Positions 46,364 through 57,250 of a stretch of 64,000 nucleotides of DNA are shown piece after piece. Each line of letters opens with the position of its first letter. The first letter of the stretch is position 1. The stretch lies in NCBI GenBank assembly GCA_963724645.1, contig CAVRVJ010000003.1, forward strand, positions 1,612,001 through 1,676,000, in the 5' to 3' direction. Source of the stretch: CAVXSP01 sp963724645. Its GTDB lineage: Bacteria > Acidobacteriota > Vicinamibacteria > Vicinamibacterales > SCN-69-37. A model generated the notes under the pieces. That model had not been told where the DNA came from. It saw only the letters and a list, made by a program, of their open reading frames with translations, and made no database searches. The translations under genes were made by a program, and so were the position numbers.

Positions 46364-48356
46364 GTGATGCATCGTGCCTTCGTGTCCGCCTCCGTTGCGG
46401 CGACGGCCCTGCTGTCATTTCAGGTCCACGCCAGGGCTCCGCAGTCGACGCAGCCCCAGTCCACGTTTCACGCCGCCGTTGATCTCGTCCAGGTCGACGT
46501 CTCGGTCCTCGACAAGGACCGCAGGCCGGTTTCCGGACTGACCGCTGCAGATTTCACGCTTCTCGAGGACGGCAAACGCCGGCCGGTCGTCGCGTTCACT
46601 GCCGTGGACTTGCCAGGTCGCGCGAGTGGCCCCGTCGCACCGTGGACACGCGACGTGGCGTCCGACGTCGCGACCAACAGCCTCCCTGAGGAAGGGCGCC
46701 TCGTCGTCATTCTCCTGGATCGATCGAATCCCGGATGGGCGGCCGACTTTGACGGCACGAAGCATCGCCAAGGCCGCGATCAGCGAGCTCGGCGCGGGCG
46801 ATCTGGCGGCCGTGGTGTACACCGGGTCGGGGATGCCGCACGACTTCACGAACGATCGGGCCCGGTTGATTGCCGCGATCGACCGGTCGTACCCCGCCGC
46901 CGAGCTTTCGGCGGAAGCCAATGGAATGTACGAGTCCCTGCTGGCGGGGATGCAGTTCCCGAACAATTGGACATCCACCGCGCTGCCGGCTTTGAGCTTC
47001 GGCGCCGACTGCCTGTGCGGCGCGTGTGTTCTCAACGCGATCACGCAGATCGCGGACGCCGTCCGCGACGTGGGCCGCCGACGGAAGTCACTGTTGTTCA
47101 TCGGCACGGACGTCCAGATTGAAACCACCGAGTCGATCTGCATCGATCCGGTGATCAAGGCCCGTGGGGCCATGTTCAAGGCTCTCGATCTGGCGAATCT
47201 GACCGTGCACTCACTCGACCCGCTCGGGCTCGAGACGCTCAGTTTTCAGGCGAGTTCTCCGAGAGGCGGCTACCGCGGGCGCGGGAATCTCATTCGCCAG
47301 GGCAATATTGCCGTGCTGCCGGATCGCACGGGCGGCCGCACCGTGCTCAACACCAACAACCCAGCGGCGCGCGTGTCCGAGATCTTCCATGAAAGCGATT
47401 CGTACTATCTGCTCGGCTTCGAGCCGGCGGTCGCCGATGGGCGCCGGCATGACATCAGCGTGAAGGTCGATCGCCGCGGCCTCGACGTCCGGACCCGTCA
47501 CGCCTACGTCGCGAGCGCGCCCTCGCCTGGTTCTCCTGACTCATCGCATGCCGGTAAGTCGGCGCGTGATGCGATCGAAGGGCTCATGCCGAAGCGGCAA
47601 GGCGTCACCCTTGACGCCAGCGTCGTCGTCCTCGAAGCGCCCGGCACCCACGCGCCCGTCATCACGGTGGCCCTTCATGTCCGGCACGATGCGAGCGCCC
47701 TTGCTGCCTCGCCGGCGCCAGCCCAGGAACCTGTGGAGATCGTGACGGCGGTTTTCAGCATGGATGGCCGGCCGGTGGGTACGCTCCGCCAGACCCTCAC
47801 GGTGACGCCGAAGGCCGGAGCGGGCGGCCTGGCGATCTACGACGTGCTGCAGCGGATTCCGGCCAAGCCGGGATCCTACGAACTTCGGATTGGACTGACG
47901 AACGCCAGCCGGCAGCAGACCGGCAGCGTGCACACGTTCGTGGACGTGCCGTCCTACGGGAAGATGGCGCTGGCGCTGAGCGAGATCGCGGTCTACGCCC
48001 CCGTGGGAGTCCCCGCGATGAAAGACAGCCTCGCCGACCTGCTCCCCGCTCCGCCGACGGCGCGTCGTGACTTCGATCGAGGCGAGCGCGCCACCGCTTT
48101 CCTGCGTGTCTACGAGAAAGGCGGCGGACCGGTAATGCCGGTCACTCTTTCGACCGGGATCGTCGACGAGTCCAACCGTCGAAGATTCGGCCAGGAGGTC
48201 TCGCTGTTACCGGAGGAGTCCAGCGGGACCCAATCCGGAGACTACGTCATCAATCTTCCGCTTGCCGAGCTCGACGCCGGATCGTACCTGCTGACGATTG
48301 GAGCCAAGGCAGGGACGTCGTCGGCGCAGCGCGATGCCCGGTTCACGGTCAGGTAA
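46364..48356 (+). CDS. VWFA-related acidobacterial protein 5, degenerate MIDAS, frameshifted
   Basis: About 663 residues, twice the size of the four-gene paralogues. Signal peptide, VDLVQVDVSVLDKDRRPVSG, FTLLEDGKRRPVV, then a VWA-like domain where the metal site is LLDRSNPGW: the second Ser of D-x-S-x-S is replaced, so metal binding is doubtful. A Cys-rich CLCGACVLN occurs near residue 223. The last 250 residues are beta-type domains (VDVPSYGKMALALSEIAVYA, GDYVINLPLAELDAGSYLL). One extra T near 46750. Confidence 0.82.
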
Positions 48357-48397
48357 GACTCGCGGGCAGGCGCGCCGGGCAGAGAGGTGCTGCGGCC

Positions 48398-48553
48398 TCA
48401 ACCAGGAAAGAACGTTCGACTGAGCCAGACCAACAGGCCCAGCAGCACGAGACCCAGGCCGATGCTCCAGACGATTAGTTTCTTCTCGATTGGCAGCAGC
48501 GGCTCGTCCGGGAGCCTTCGCAGTTCGTTCCCGATCTCGGGTTGGTCAGGCAT
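48398..48553 (-). CDS. 51-residue single-span membrane protein
   Basis: Starts MPDQPEIGNELRRLPDEPLL, then a single hydrophobic helix (LIVWSIGLGLVLLGLLVWLS) and a short FFPG tail. Lies 26 bases after the YeiH-like gene on the same strand, so probably in the same transcript. It may be a small subunit or regulator of that transporter. No family recognised. Confidence 0.55.
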   Translation of the reverse strand: MPDQPEIGNELRRLPDEPLLPIEKKLIVWSIGLGLVLLGLLVWLSRTFFPG

Positions 48554-48579
48554 GCGCTTCCTCCGGGATCAGCAGGCGA

Positions 48580-50034
48580 TCAGCCGGTGACGAGCGGCGG
48601 CCGGGTACCGTGGAAGAACAGCCACGAGATCGCCAGGCCGATCCAGATGATGAAGCCGAACAGACTGATGACATAGACGAGCGCAAGCCGGCCGATGCCT
48701 TCCTCGGCCAGCCGTCTGAAGTTTGACACGACCCCGATCGTGAAAAACGTCATCACGAAGAAGATCCCGCGAAAGACATTCGCCTCCGCCATGGCGGCCG
48801 ACAGTGTTGTTCGCCAGGCCGGAGCCGCCAGACCAAGGCAGAACACGACAAGGAAGGTCGTCATGTAGCCAAGGACGAACTTCGGAAACCGCTGCCAGAT
48901 TTCGCCGGCGCGGACGGGGTCGCCGGCGCGCGGCTCGATCTTCGTGCTCCAGATGACCGCGAGCACGAACGCCCATACGCCGATGAAGATGTCGATGAAC
49001 ACCTTGACGGCCGCCGCGGTGTTCATGACCCATCCTTCCTGGTAGTGCCAGCCCGAGACGGCGATTGCCTGGGCGCGGATGAGCGAATCGGCGATGGCAC
49101 CGCTGGCCACGGCGGCGCCATCGGTCTTGACCGCGAGCCCCATCCACGCGCCCGCCACCATCGGTTCGTTGTAGAGGAAGTGTTGCGCCGCGAACGGCAG
49201 CACCAGCAACTCGACAACGGCGAAGATGACGACGAGCGAAGACACCATGACGGGCACGATAGGCCGCGCTCGGATGGCGGCGCCGGTGGCAATGGCGGCC
49301 GACACACCGCAGATCGAGATGCCGGAAGCGAGCGGCGCGGCCCACTCGCGCGGAAACTTGAAGAACCGGCGCGCGACGTCGTACACGAGTCCCCAGTAGA
49401 TCAAATACGCTTCGACGATGGCACACAGGCCGCGGAAGAGCACAGCGGAGGCCAGTCCGATCTGAGAGGCCGCCGCCGCGCCGAAGAAACCCCCAAGCAG
49501 CACGACGCCCGTCTTGACGTACCACTCGGGGCGAAGCGCATCCTGCAGTGCTCCCGCGACGCGCGGCAGAAAATTGCCGACGAAAAGACCGGCAAGCAGC
49601 GCCACGATGAACCCGGCTTCTGCCGTGAGCTGCAAAGACCAGGTGATGTGGAGCGCCGCCCGCTTATCTGCGGTGGCCGCGATGTTCGCGTAGCTGCCGA
49701 TGATCCAGCAGGCATAGCTGAGGCCGAAGACGGCAGTGAACGAGCCGGCAAAACGGGACACGTTCACACGCAGTGTGGCCGCTCCCAGCGTGGCGATCAC
49801 GAGCATGAACACGTAGGTCCAGGCGAGCGAGGCCAGTCCGGGCAGCGTGCCGTAGCTGCTCGAGACAGGTCCAAGGGCCCTCGAGGGGTCGGTCCAGACC
49901 CTGGCGGTCACGCCCCATCCGAGCAGGTCGCCGCCGGCAAGAACGCCAAGTGAAAGGACGAAAATCAGCAGGCCGATGGCGACCGCCAGCCAGTCTTCGC
50001 TGATGCGCGGTGAACGCGTGGTCGAGTCGCTCAT
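48580..50034 (-). CDS. YeiH-type putative sulfate exporter family transporter
   Basis: 484 residues with about 11 membrane helices. Family (Cons_hypoth698) blocks: EWYVKTGVVLLGGFFGAAAA, SGISICGVSAAIATGAAIRA with the conserved SICGxSA loop, and VFRGIFFVMTFFTIGVVSNF. The large middle (NEPMVAGAWMGLAVKTDGAA, VVASGAIADSLI) fits the longer acidobacterial version. Transport of sulfate or sulfonate is assigned by family only. Diverges from the acyltransferase gene. Confidence 0.85.
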   Translation of the reverse strand: MSDSTTRSPRISEDWLAVAIGLLIFVLSLGVLAGGDLLGWGVTARVWTDPSRALGPVSSSYGTLPGLASLAWTYVFMLVIATLGAATLRVNVSRFAGSFTAVFGLSYACWIIGSYANIAATADKRAALHITWSLQLTAEAGFIVALLAGLFVGNFLPRVAGALQDALRPEWYVKTGVVLLGGFFGAAAASQIGLASAVLFRGLCAIVEAYLIYWGLVYDVARRFFKFPREWAAPLASGISICGVSAAIATGAAIRARPIVPVMVSSLVVIFAVVELLVLPFAAQHFLYNEPMVAGAWMGLAVKTDGAAVASGAIADSLIRAQAIAVSGWHYQEGWVMNTAAAVKVFIDIFIGVWAFVLAVIWSTKIEPRAGDPVRAGEIWQRFPKFVLGYMTTFLVVFCLGLAAPAWRTTLSAAMAEANVFRGIFFVMTFFTIGVVSNFRRLAEEGIGRLALVYVISLFGFIIWIGLAISWLFFHGTRPPLVTG

Positions 50035-50128
50035 ACCGAAGCCGTTACAGCCTGGGCATCATTTCACAACTCACAACGGGCAGACCCAGATCCTAACGCC
50101 GGCAGCACACCCGTGTAAGCTGTCGCCG

Positions 50129-51319
50129 ATGAACGAAGCGAGGCCGGAGACGCGACACGCTCCGCGCAGTGACGCGAGTTCCCTGCGGCTTCTCTACATC
50201 GACTGGCTCAGGGGTCTCGCGGTGCTGATCATGATCCTCTGGCACTCGCTCGACTCCTGGACTGCGCCCTCGGAGCGCGCCGGCGCGCCGTTTGCGGTCA
50301 TCATTTTCCTGGGAGGCTGGGCGGCGCCCCTTTTTCTGTTTCTGGCGGGTGTATCGGTCGCGCTCTCAGGCGCAAGGCCCTTGGTACTTGGCAATCGAGT
50401 CTCGAGTGCCCAGCGTGGAGGCCCCAGTCCCCAGTCCGATCGCCGCGCCATCGGCTGGCGATTGCAAAAGCGCGGCTGGCAGGTTTTCGGACTTGCGCAC
50501 CTCTTTCGGCTGCAGTCTTTTCTGCTCAACCCCGCCGCGTCATGGTCCAGCCTTCTCAAGCCCGACATTCTGAACATTCTTGGACTCGGGCTCGTCGCGG
50601 TCGCCTTCTGCTGGAGCCGCGCGACGACGCGTGCGCGAGAACTGCTGTGGCTGATCGCACCAGCGGCGGTCATCGTGCTGATGGCGCCGGCGTCGCGCCT
50701 TTGGGAGTGGCCGGCGCATCTTCGGCCGTACGCACCGCGGCTCGAGGCCTATATCCGGCCGGTCAGCGGCATGGGTGTGTTCAGCGTGTTCCCGTGGCTG
50801 GCCTTTGTCTTCGCTGGCGCGTTCATCGGGTCTCGCATGGCCGCCGCCCCGGGACGCGGAGACGACGGATCGTTCCAGGGTCGTCTCGCGCTCAGCGGCA
50901 TTGCCACCATCCTTGCAGGGATCGTCGGTATCTATCTGCCGTCGCTGACACCCTCATCGTTCTGGACAACGTCGTTGTCGTTCTTCCTGATCCGTGCAGG
51001 GGCGATGACGCTGATGTTGACGGCAGCCTGGCTTTGGCTGCGGCGTCCGGCCGCCGCCCACTACAGCCCGGTGATCGTGCTGGGCCGCGCCTCGCTGTTC
51101 GTCTACTGGGTGCACGTGGAGCTGGCGTATGGGTTTTTCAGTTATCCCCTGCACAACGCGCTGCCGCTGCCATGGGCGATGGCGGCCTTCGTCATGCTCA
51201 CGGCGTTCATGCTTGGGTTGACCGTCCTCTGGAACCGGCGCCGGCGTCCGATCGTGCCGGCGTATCTCTCGCCGAACGTGACTTCACACAGTCCTGACAT
51301 CGCCTCCATTCCGGCCTGA
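50129..51319 (+). CDS. HGSNAT-like membrane acyltransferase (DUF1624/DUF5009 type)
   Basis: 396 residues, about ten membrane helices. Opens LLYIDWLRGLAVLIMILWHS, the motif of heparan-alpha-glucosaminide N-acetyltransferase-like proteins, with the active-site His in the first helix; LFLFLAGVSVALSG and FGLAHLFRLQSFLLN follow, and GRASLFVYWVHVELAY ends the core. ATG at 50129 gives this N-terminus; the frame continues upstream into the divergent gene. Likely acetylates a sugar on the outer side of the membrane. Confidence 0.82.
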   Translation: MNEARPETRHAPRSDASSLRLLYIDWLRGLAVLIMILWHSLDSWTAPSERAGAPFAVIIFLGGWAAPLFLFLAGVSVALSGARPLVLGNRVSSAQRGGPSPQSDRRAIGWRLQKRGWQVFGLAHLFRLQSFLLNPAASWSSLLKPDILNILGLGLVAVAFCWSRATTRARELLWLIAPAAVIVLMAPASRLWEWPAHLRPYAPRLEAYIRPVSGMGVFSVFPWLAFVFAGAFIGSRMAAAPGRGDDGSFQGRLALSGIATILAGIVGIYLPSLTPSSFWTTSLSFFLIRAGAMTLMLTAAWLWLRRPAAAHYSPVIVLGRASLFVYWVHVELAYGFFSYPLHNALPLPWAMAAFVMLTAFMLGLTVLWNRRRRPIVPAYLSPNVTSHSPDIASIPA

Positions 51320-51570
51320 CGCCAGGTCGCTGGCGAGATCTACCAGGTGCGTTCGGCCGACGCTCGCGGTCTCACTCCTCTTGCCCGGCCTCTATGCCGG
51401 CCACAATGCCGCACTGCAACATAACACGCCAGTTCGTCACGGAGCCGCGGACGCCTGAGGTCGCGTCGACCTGCTACTGAGACACCGTCCGGTTGATCCA
51501 CAGGACGTTGTCCCAGCTCAGCAGTCTCTCGGAGCCGTCGAAAAGCTTCGAGAAGGTCAAGGTGCCGTCC
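51320..51570. other. Convergent intergenic stretch with possible gene fragment
   Basis: No complete gene. On the minus strand, 51478-51570 reads open as GTLTFSKLFDGSERLLSWDN then VLWINRTVSQ and stops; it is directly downstream of the M14 stop and may be the tail of a lost gene or an older C-terminus of the peptidase. I cannot name it. Confidence 0.3.
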
Positions 51571-54511
51571 CTATCGCTGCGGGCCCAGGTCATTCCAGTT
51601 CAAAATGCTGTTGAAGATCATGTTGAACTCGCCGTGGTTCTGCCACCGGTAGATCGGATTGTTCGCGAACAGGATCACGCGTCCCTTGCCGTTATGGGCG
51701 TTGGGAATATCGACCGCGAACGGCCGCTGGTGAAGTAGGTCGGCCCCGGTCATCAGGCCGCTCAGCACGGACGCGTCGCCGCCGACGTAGCGCCCGAGCA
51801 CGTTGGACTGATCGGCCAGTCCGACGCGCAGGATCGGCGCGCCGGTGACGTACTTGATGGGCACGGTCTTGTCAGCATAGCCGTAGAAGACCGGGTGATC
51901 GGCTCGCGTGATCTCTGCCTGCACGATCGGGCGCTGCGCCGTCAGACCGCTTGCCGTCATCGGTGTCCACTGTATGCGCCCAGCCGAAGTCGATCGGGAA
52001 TCGCGCGGCCGGCCCGGCGGCAATCAACGTGCCGCCGGCCTCCAGGAATGCCCCGAACGCATCCACGCCCTCCTGACCGAAGCCGCCTGACATATCCGGC
52101 GTCTCGCCATACATGCCGAGGAACTGGTACTTGTCCGACTTGAGGTACGGCGCCGGCTTGGCCGCCGCCGGCTGCAGCACCGTCTGGCGATTGATCTGCT
52201 GAGCTGCCATCAGGATCACGTCGTAGTCCGCCCTGAGGTTGCCCTTCTTGACGCTCTCCTTGTAGATGAGGTCGTACGGGATGTGGAACCGATCGAACGT
52301 GAGTCGGTACCAGCCGAGATCCTGCGTGTTCGTCCACTGAGAGTAGATCGCAATTCGAGGCGGGTCGGCGTCATGCATCGGGACTTGCGGCAGAGCCGAC
52401 AGGGTGGAGGCGGTCAGGCCCAGTCCTCGATCGCCGCCCGCGCGCGGTCGATCGTCGAGGTGTCTGTGATGATGAACGAGCCCGCCGGAAAATCGACGCC
52501 GCCGACGATAAAACTCTTTTCGGCGATCTTCATCGGCACCGACGCTGAGCTCGTACCGCAGGGCGATCATGTTGTTCGATCCGTAGTGCGCGACGGCCAG
52601 TCCCTCGGCGTCCGAGTCCTGCGATCGCGCCTCTCGCGACAGCCGTCGAGACCGGTGTCGTGGCCGCACTCAGAATCGCCGGGTCGGCGATCTCCTTCAC
52701 CTCCACGCCCATCGACAAGCCCATCGTCCAGCCGCTGTCGTCATAGGTTGTCAGGCGCGCGTCGGGGAACACCTGCTTTTCGAGGAGATTCTTGGCCAGG
52801 CGGCCATATGGCTGATCGCGCTTGATGACGTACGAGCCTGCCGGATACGTCGTCGTCGCCGATCTTCAGTGGCAGGCTCGCGAGGCCCACTTCAATGCCC
52901 TGGGCTCGCAGAATGTTGACGAGCTCAGCTGGCTTCGTCATGTCGCGCTGCGCGGGAATCACGAACCCGTAGGGCGCGTTCGTCTTGCCGTCCTGAATCG
53001 AGTTCCTGGTCTTGATGTAGAAATTCTCGACGACGACATTCGGGAACATGGACGTGAGCTGGAGCGACGAAAGGACACCGGTCTCCATGTAGTTGGTGTT
53101 GTCGCGCCGGCTGAAGTTAGCGACCGCGTTCGGGCGGCACTGGAATGCCGCGGTACCACTCGCGATCCTGGGACCCGCCGCGTCCCGTCGGTGCCGCTCC
53201 CGCCCGCGCGTCCCGCGGGACCGGCGGCCGCCCCGGCACCATTGGGCTCGGCGCGCGGCCGTTGGATTGCCCGGTGCAGCTGGCGCCCCCCGACCCTCAC
53301 GAGCCCCCCGCGCACCCTGTCGTACCTGTCGCACCCGTCGTACCTCCCCTTGCGTCTCGTCCCGACTGGGTCTCGTACATTTTCATCATGCCGTTGTGGT
53401 TATAGGCGACGGAGCCCACGTAGCCGGGCGACCAGCCGTCCATGAATGCGTGGGTGTACACGCCCGGCATGCCCCACTTGGTCATCTGCGCGAGCTCCCA
53501 ATTGGAGAACCACGGCAGCTCTGCGAACAGCAGCGGATCGAGATTCGGATTCTGCGGAGGGCCGCCGCTGTAGGTGTACAGCAGGGTCTGGGACTCGTGG
53601 AGGTCGTGAACGATCGGCGGATGCGCGGTGAAGTACCAGTCGGTGAGCGCGCGCACTTGCATCAAGGCGAGGTTAATGTCGCGATTGTTATCGTGATAGA
53701 CATACTTGCCCCAGTAGGGCAACGGCGATCGACTCGGCATTCGCCGTACCCTGGCGTACTCGTCGTCCCTGAGGTTCGTCATCCTGTCGTACCCGTCGTC
53801 CCTGTCTCTAAGTTCCTGTAGTGCCAATCGACGTTCCGGTCTCGTCCGTCCGCATCCGCGGCCGGCGTGATGGAGACGAAGACGTTGTTCCGGATTTGTG
53901 TGATGAGCGGCGAGGTTTCCGTGACGAGTCGATAGGCCAGCTCCATCAACATCTCGGAGGGACCGGTCTCGCTGCTGTGAAGGCCGCCCATCAGGTGGTA
54001 GTTCGGCTTGGTCGTCGCGATGAGCTGCTGCACCTGTGGATCGGTCAGCCCGCGCGGATCGGCGAGCTTCGCGAGGTTCGCGCGGTTGGCGTCGAGGGCG
54101 CGGAGGTTTTCCTCCGATGAAACCCAGACGACGACGAGCTCGCGGCCTTCGTCGGACCGTCCGATCGTCTCGACCTTGACGACGAGGCGTGGCGGCCGCG
54201 AGCGCGCGGTAGTACTTCAGCATGTCCGCGTAGTAGGTCAGTTTCTGCGGCGCGCCGATGTAGTAGCCGAGCACGTCCTTTGGAGTCGGGACGCCGGGCA
54301 CGCGCGGCAGATGGTCAACCAGCGGGACTGCCGAATTGCGGGTCGCCCGTCCATTCCTTGTAGAGTTTCGTGAAATCTTCGTCTTGCTGCTGCGCGGGGT
54401 CGCGCGTCTCGGTCACCGTCTGCTGGGCCGGTACCGAGACAGCGACAAAAAAAGTATGGCGGCCGAGGCCAGAGTCCAGCGACGCCGACGGCCGATCGAG
54501 ATCGCGCCCAT
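51571..54511 (-). CDS. Large secreted M14-family zinc carboxypeptidase, frameshifted
   Basis: About 960 residues assembled over several frames. Signal segment near the ATG at 54511; DVLGYYIGAPQKLTYYADML and RALAAATPR lead into the M14 domain, with zinc motif GGLHSSETGPSEML (HxxE) and YHDNNRDINL; after a Gly-rich linker come TGVLSSLQLTSMFPNVVVEN, GFVIPAQRDMTKPAELVNIL and RLTTYDDSGWTMGLSMGVEV, and the C-terminal half ends in FNSILNWNDLGPQR. This is the long acidobacterial M14 type. Frame changes are frequent. Two tracts of the word GGTACGACG (53314-53350 and 53776-53805) interrupt it. Confidence 0.8.
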
Positions 54512-54683
54512 GCCGTAACTCCTTATTAATCTGTTATTTGAGAGTCTATCCTGTCGGAGGGCGCCTCGGCGGCCTTCCGTGCGGCCGATCCGGGGAGACT
54601 TGTGATTGGGGACCACTGGCACATACAATCCGGCGGAACGCCTGAGTGTGCTGGTTCGGGGCACGGAAGGGCCCCGTCTGCCT

Positions 54684-55815
54684 ATGATTAGCGTCGCCGC
54701 GCTTCGGATGCAGCAATTTGGCGTGCAATTCTACCAAGCTTCTCTCACGGCCAAGGACATCGACAAACTGGTTCGATTCGAGGTGCTGAACTATGGGGAG
54801 CATGGTTCGGCGCCGGGTGTCCGCGGAGCCGCCAAGCAGTCAAAAGTGCGGTGGGACCTGCTCGAGCGGCGCATCGCCGCGAACGAGAAGGCGTACCAGC
54901 GCCAGATCATCCGTAAGAAGATCGACGAGCTCGTCGCCTACTACGAGCAGTGCCGGCAGGCGCACGATCTGCCGTCGATTCCCGGCGCCGTCATCATCTC
55001 GTGCGATGAGCCGCTGAAGTTCGAGCCGATCGTCCGGCGAACCGTCGATCGGGATCCTCAAGGTGCCAGAGCGTGAAGGCATCCTCCGCGCCATCGACGG
55101 CCAGCACCGGCTGCTGGCGCTGCACGCGGGCATCGAGCATTTCGGCGATGAGACGTTCACGGTTCCGGCGGTGATCTTCGATCGGCTGCCCGAGGATCAC
55201 GTCGTGCAGATGTTCGTCACGATCAACGCCAAACACACGCGGTTGAACGCGTCGCATCTGGTGTCGCTCTCGGGCCGGCAGCTGTACCGGGATGAGAACC
55301 TGGCGGCCGCACATGATGTCGTTCGGGCGCTCAGCGAAAAAGAGGATTCGCCTCTTCATGGCGAGATCAAGCTGCTCGGCGTCGGCCGCGGCCGCGTGGC
55401 TCAGGCGCCGCTCGCGCAGGAGCTGAAGAAGCTGTTCGCGGTCGATGCGTTCGGCACGGGCCGGAAGGCCGAGGATTTCCGCGACGAGGCCACGCGCTTT
55501 TTCGTGAATTACTTCCGCCAGGTCGCGGTCGTGTTCGGCGCGGCCTGGAACGGCCGCAAGTACAGCATCAAGTCCGCCCAGGCGCTTCGCGCGTTCATCC
55601 GCGTCGCGCCCGACATCGTCAAGCGCCTCGATCAGCAGCATGCCGACCGCGCCGACTTCCGCGCGATCGGACGGGTCATCGCGCCGTGGGGCCGCCGTAT
55701 CGGCGATCTCCGGTTCGAAACCGATGGCGCCTGGAAACGCTCGGGTTCGACAGTCGACCAACTCTCCAAGGAGCTCCGCCTCGCGCTGCAGTATCCCGAA
55801 GGGGCGATGGTGTGA
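54684..55815 (+). CDS. DGQHR-domain protein (DndB-like), frameshifted
   Basis: About 376 residues. The signature DGQHRLLAL sits near residue 135, after RREGILRAI-type lead-in, and VQMFVTINAKHTRLNASHLV follows, matching DGQHR/DndB-type proteins. DndB represses and modulates DNA phosphorothioation operons; stand-alone DGQHR proteins are of unknown role, often in defence islands. No dnd genes are nearby. Start uncertain (ATG 54684, alternatives 54606 TTG, 54648 GTG). One extra G near 55050 breaks the frame just before the signature. Confidence 0.82.
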
Positions 55816-55893
55816 GAGCGCTCGGGGGCCCGCCCCGGGGGGCCACCGCGTGTGAGGCCGTAAAGGGTCTGGGGACCACCCCCCGATAAGAAA

Positions 55894-55917
55894 AAAGGCC
55901 CGCGTGAGCGGGCCTTT
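55894..55917 (-). terminator. Bidirectional hairpin terminator
   Basis: Stem AAAGGCCCGC / GCGGGCCTTT with loop GTGA. On the minus strand the hairpin is followed by six T, so it terminates leftward transcription well; rightward it has only three T but sits 78 bases after the DGQHR gene. Confidence 0.85.
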
Positions 55918-56211
55918 GACGGGCAACCTGGCTCCCCAGCTCTTCACGGCACCTGCCGCAAATTCAGGCTACCCGGCATTTTAAGTAGAGCAAACGACGT
56001 GCCGAACGACGGGCCGCTAATACGCCGCAAGATGTCATGACGAATCGGTCGTGTGAGGAGGGCCTCGGATTTGTGCGTGAATTCACGAAATGGACATTCG
56101 CCGGTCCAGCCGTACGTCGCTCCTGACACATCCCTCCGGTTTTTCCTGCATGTGCTTTAGGGTATTACCGAGACGCTTTCGGATACTACATTGACGTCGT
56201 TTACGACACGC
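55918..56211 (-). other. Untranslated or small-ORF stretch before the terminator
   Basis: 294 bases between the glycosyltransferase stop and the terminator. Two overlapping minus-strand frames follow a GGAGG at about 56132-56136: one from an ATG at about 56132 (57 residues, starts MCQERRTAGPANVHFVNSRT) and one from a GTG at 56129 (61 residues). Neither has a known family. A TAATAC -10-like word lies at about 56163-56168. It could be a small gene, an RNA or a long 3' leader. Confidence 0.35.
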
Positions 56212-57245
56212 TCATCCGCCCGATTCGAGTTCCCTCGGGTCATCGTACGCGCGAATGCCGCCGCCGGCCTCCATGTCCCGAAAAATCTGGAGAACCTCGC
56301 GATCGGATCGCACGGCCCCCGCCGTTCGGTTTGCCGGTCGGCGTCGGATCGCGGGGATCTGCCGGAGCGCGTCCGAGAATCCTCGCAGGAACGCGGTCTT
56401 CAGCGTCACCGGTGCGGTGACGAGCAGCACCGCGACCCAGAACACGTGCGCTCGAAGATAGCCGGCGTCGTGAAGATGAATCCAGTGAAAGATCAGCCGG
56501 TTCCGCTGGCTGATTCGCTCGATCTTGCCGGCCGGCCAGACGGAGCAATCGTTGACGAGAACTGATGCCGGACGACGCTCCGCGGTTCGTAACGGACGGT
56601 GAGGCCGCGCTTCCACGCGCGATAGCTCAGCTCGACGTCTTCCAGATAGAAGGGCGCGAAGATCGGATCGAACCCGCCGAGCTCCAGGAACAGCGCCCGC
56701 TGGAACATCGCGGACCCGCCTGTCGCGAACATCGACCAGAACGGCCCCGGCGCCGACGGCCGCGGGATGTAGCTGCGGTGCACGCGAAGGAATCCTCGCC
56801 AGAATCCGCCCATCTTGCCCGTGCCGACCTCACGGCCTGTCGCCAGATCGATCATTCGTGAATGCACTGCCAGCAGCTTGGCGTCGTCATCGCCGAACGC
56901 GCCGGCAAGCGCGTCGACCGCGTCGGGTTCGACTTCGACGTCGTTGTTCACGCAGCCAGACGAGCGGGAACGCCGCTTCGCGCACTCCACGATTCGCCGC
57001 TTCCGCAAACCCGAGGTTCTGCGGCGTGTTCGACGTGCCGCAGCATCACGGGGCAGCGGTTGGCCTGCGCCGTGATCCACTCGGCCGTTCGGTCCGTGCT
57101 TCCGTCATCCACGACGACAATTTCAACTGCCGCGTCGGTGTCGATCGGGTACTGCCGCGCGGCCGCGATCACCGAGGGAAGGAATCGCTCGAGCAGGTGC
57201 TGCCCGTTCCAGGTGGGGACGACGATGGAGACGGGAAGAGGACAC
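56212..57245 (-). CDS. Family 2 glycosyltransferase, frameshifted
   Basis: About 340 residues. GT-A fold blocks: PVSIVVPTWNGQHLLERFL, EIVVVDDGSTDRTAEW, LLNNDVEVEPDAVDAL (DxD-like), FATGGSAMFQRALFLELGGF and PFYLEDVELSYRAWKRGLTV with the catalytic ED. C-terminal membrane segment FWVAVLLVTAPVTLKTAF. It probably adds a sugar to a surface polysaccharide or lipid. Start: GTG at 57245, which after one base correction gives MSSPVSIVVPTW. Frame changes also near 56560 and 57010. Confidence 0.85.
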
Positions 57246-57250
57246 CCGGG

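Noticed and set aside
49045..49953. 302-residue open frame opposite the YeiH-like gene
   Set aside because: Arg/Gly/His-rich shadow frame without motifs; the minus strand encodes a clear membrane protein.
55897..56000. c-di-GMP-I riboswitch
   Set aside because: A GCCAGGTTGCC-like word near the terminator caught the eye, but the ACGCAAAGCC core is absent.
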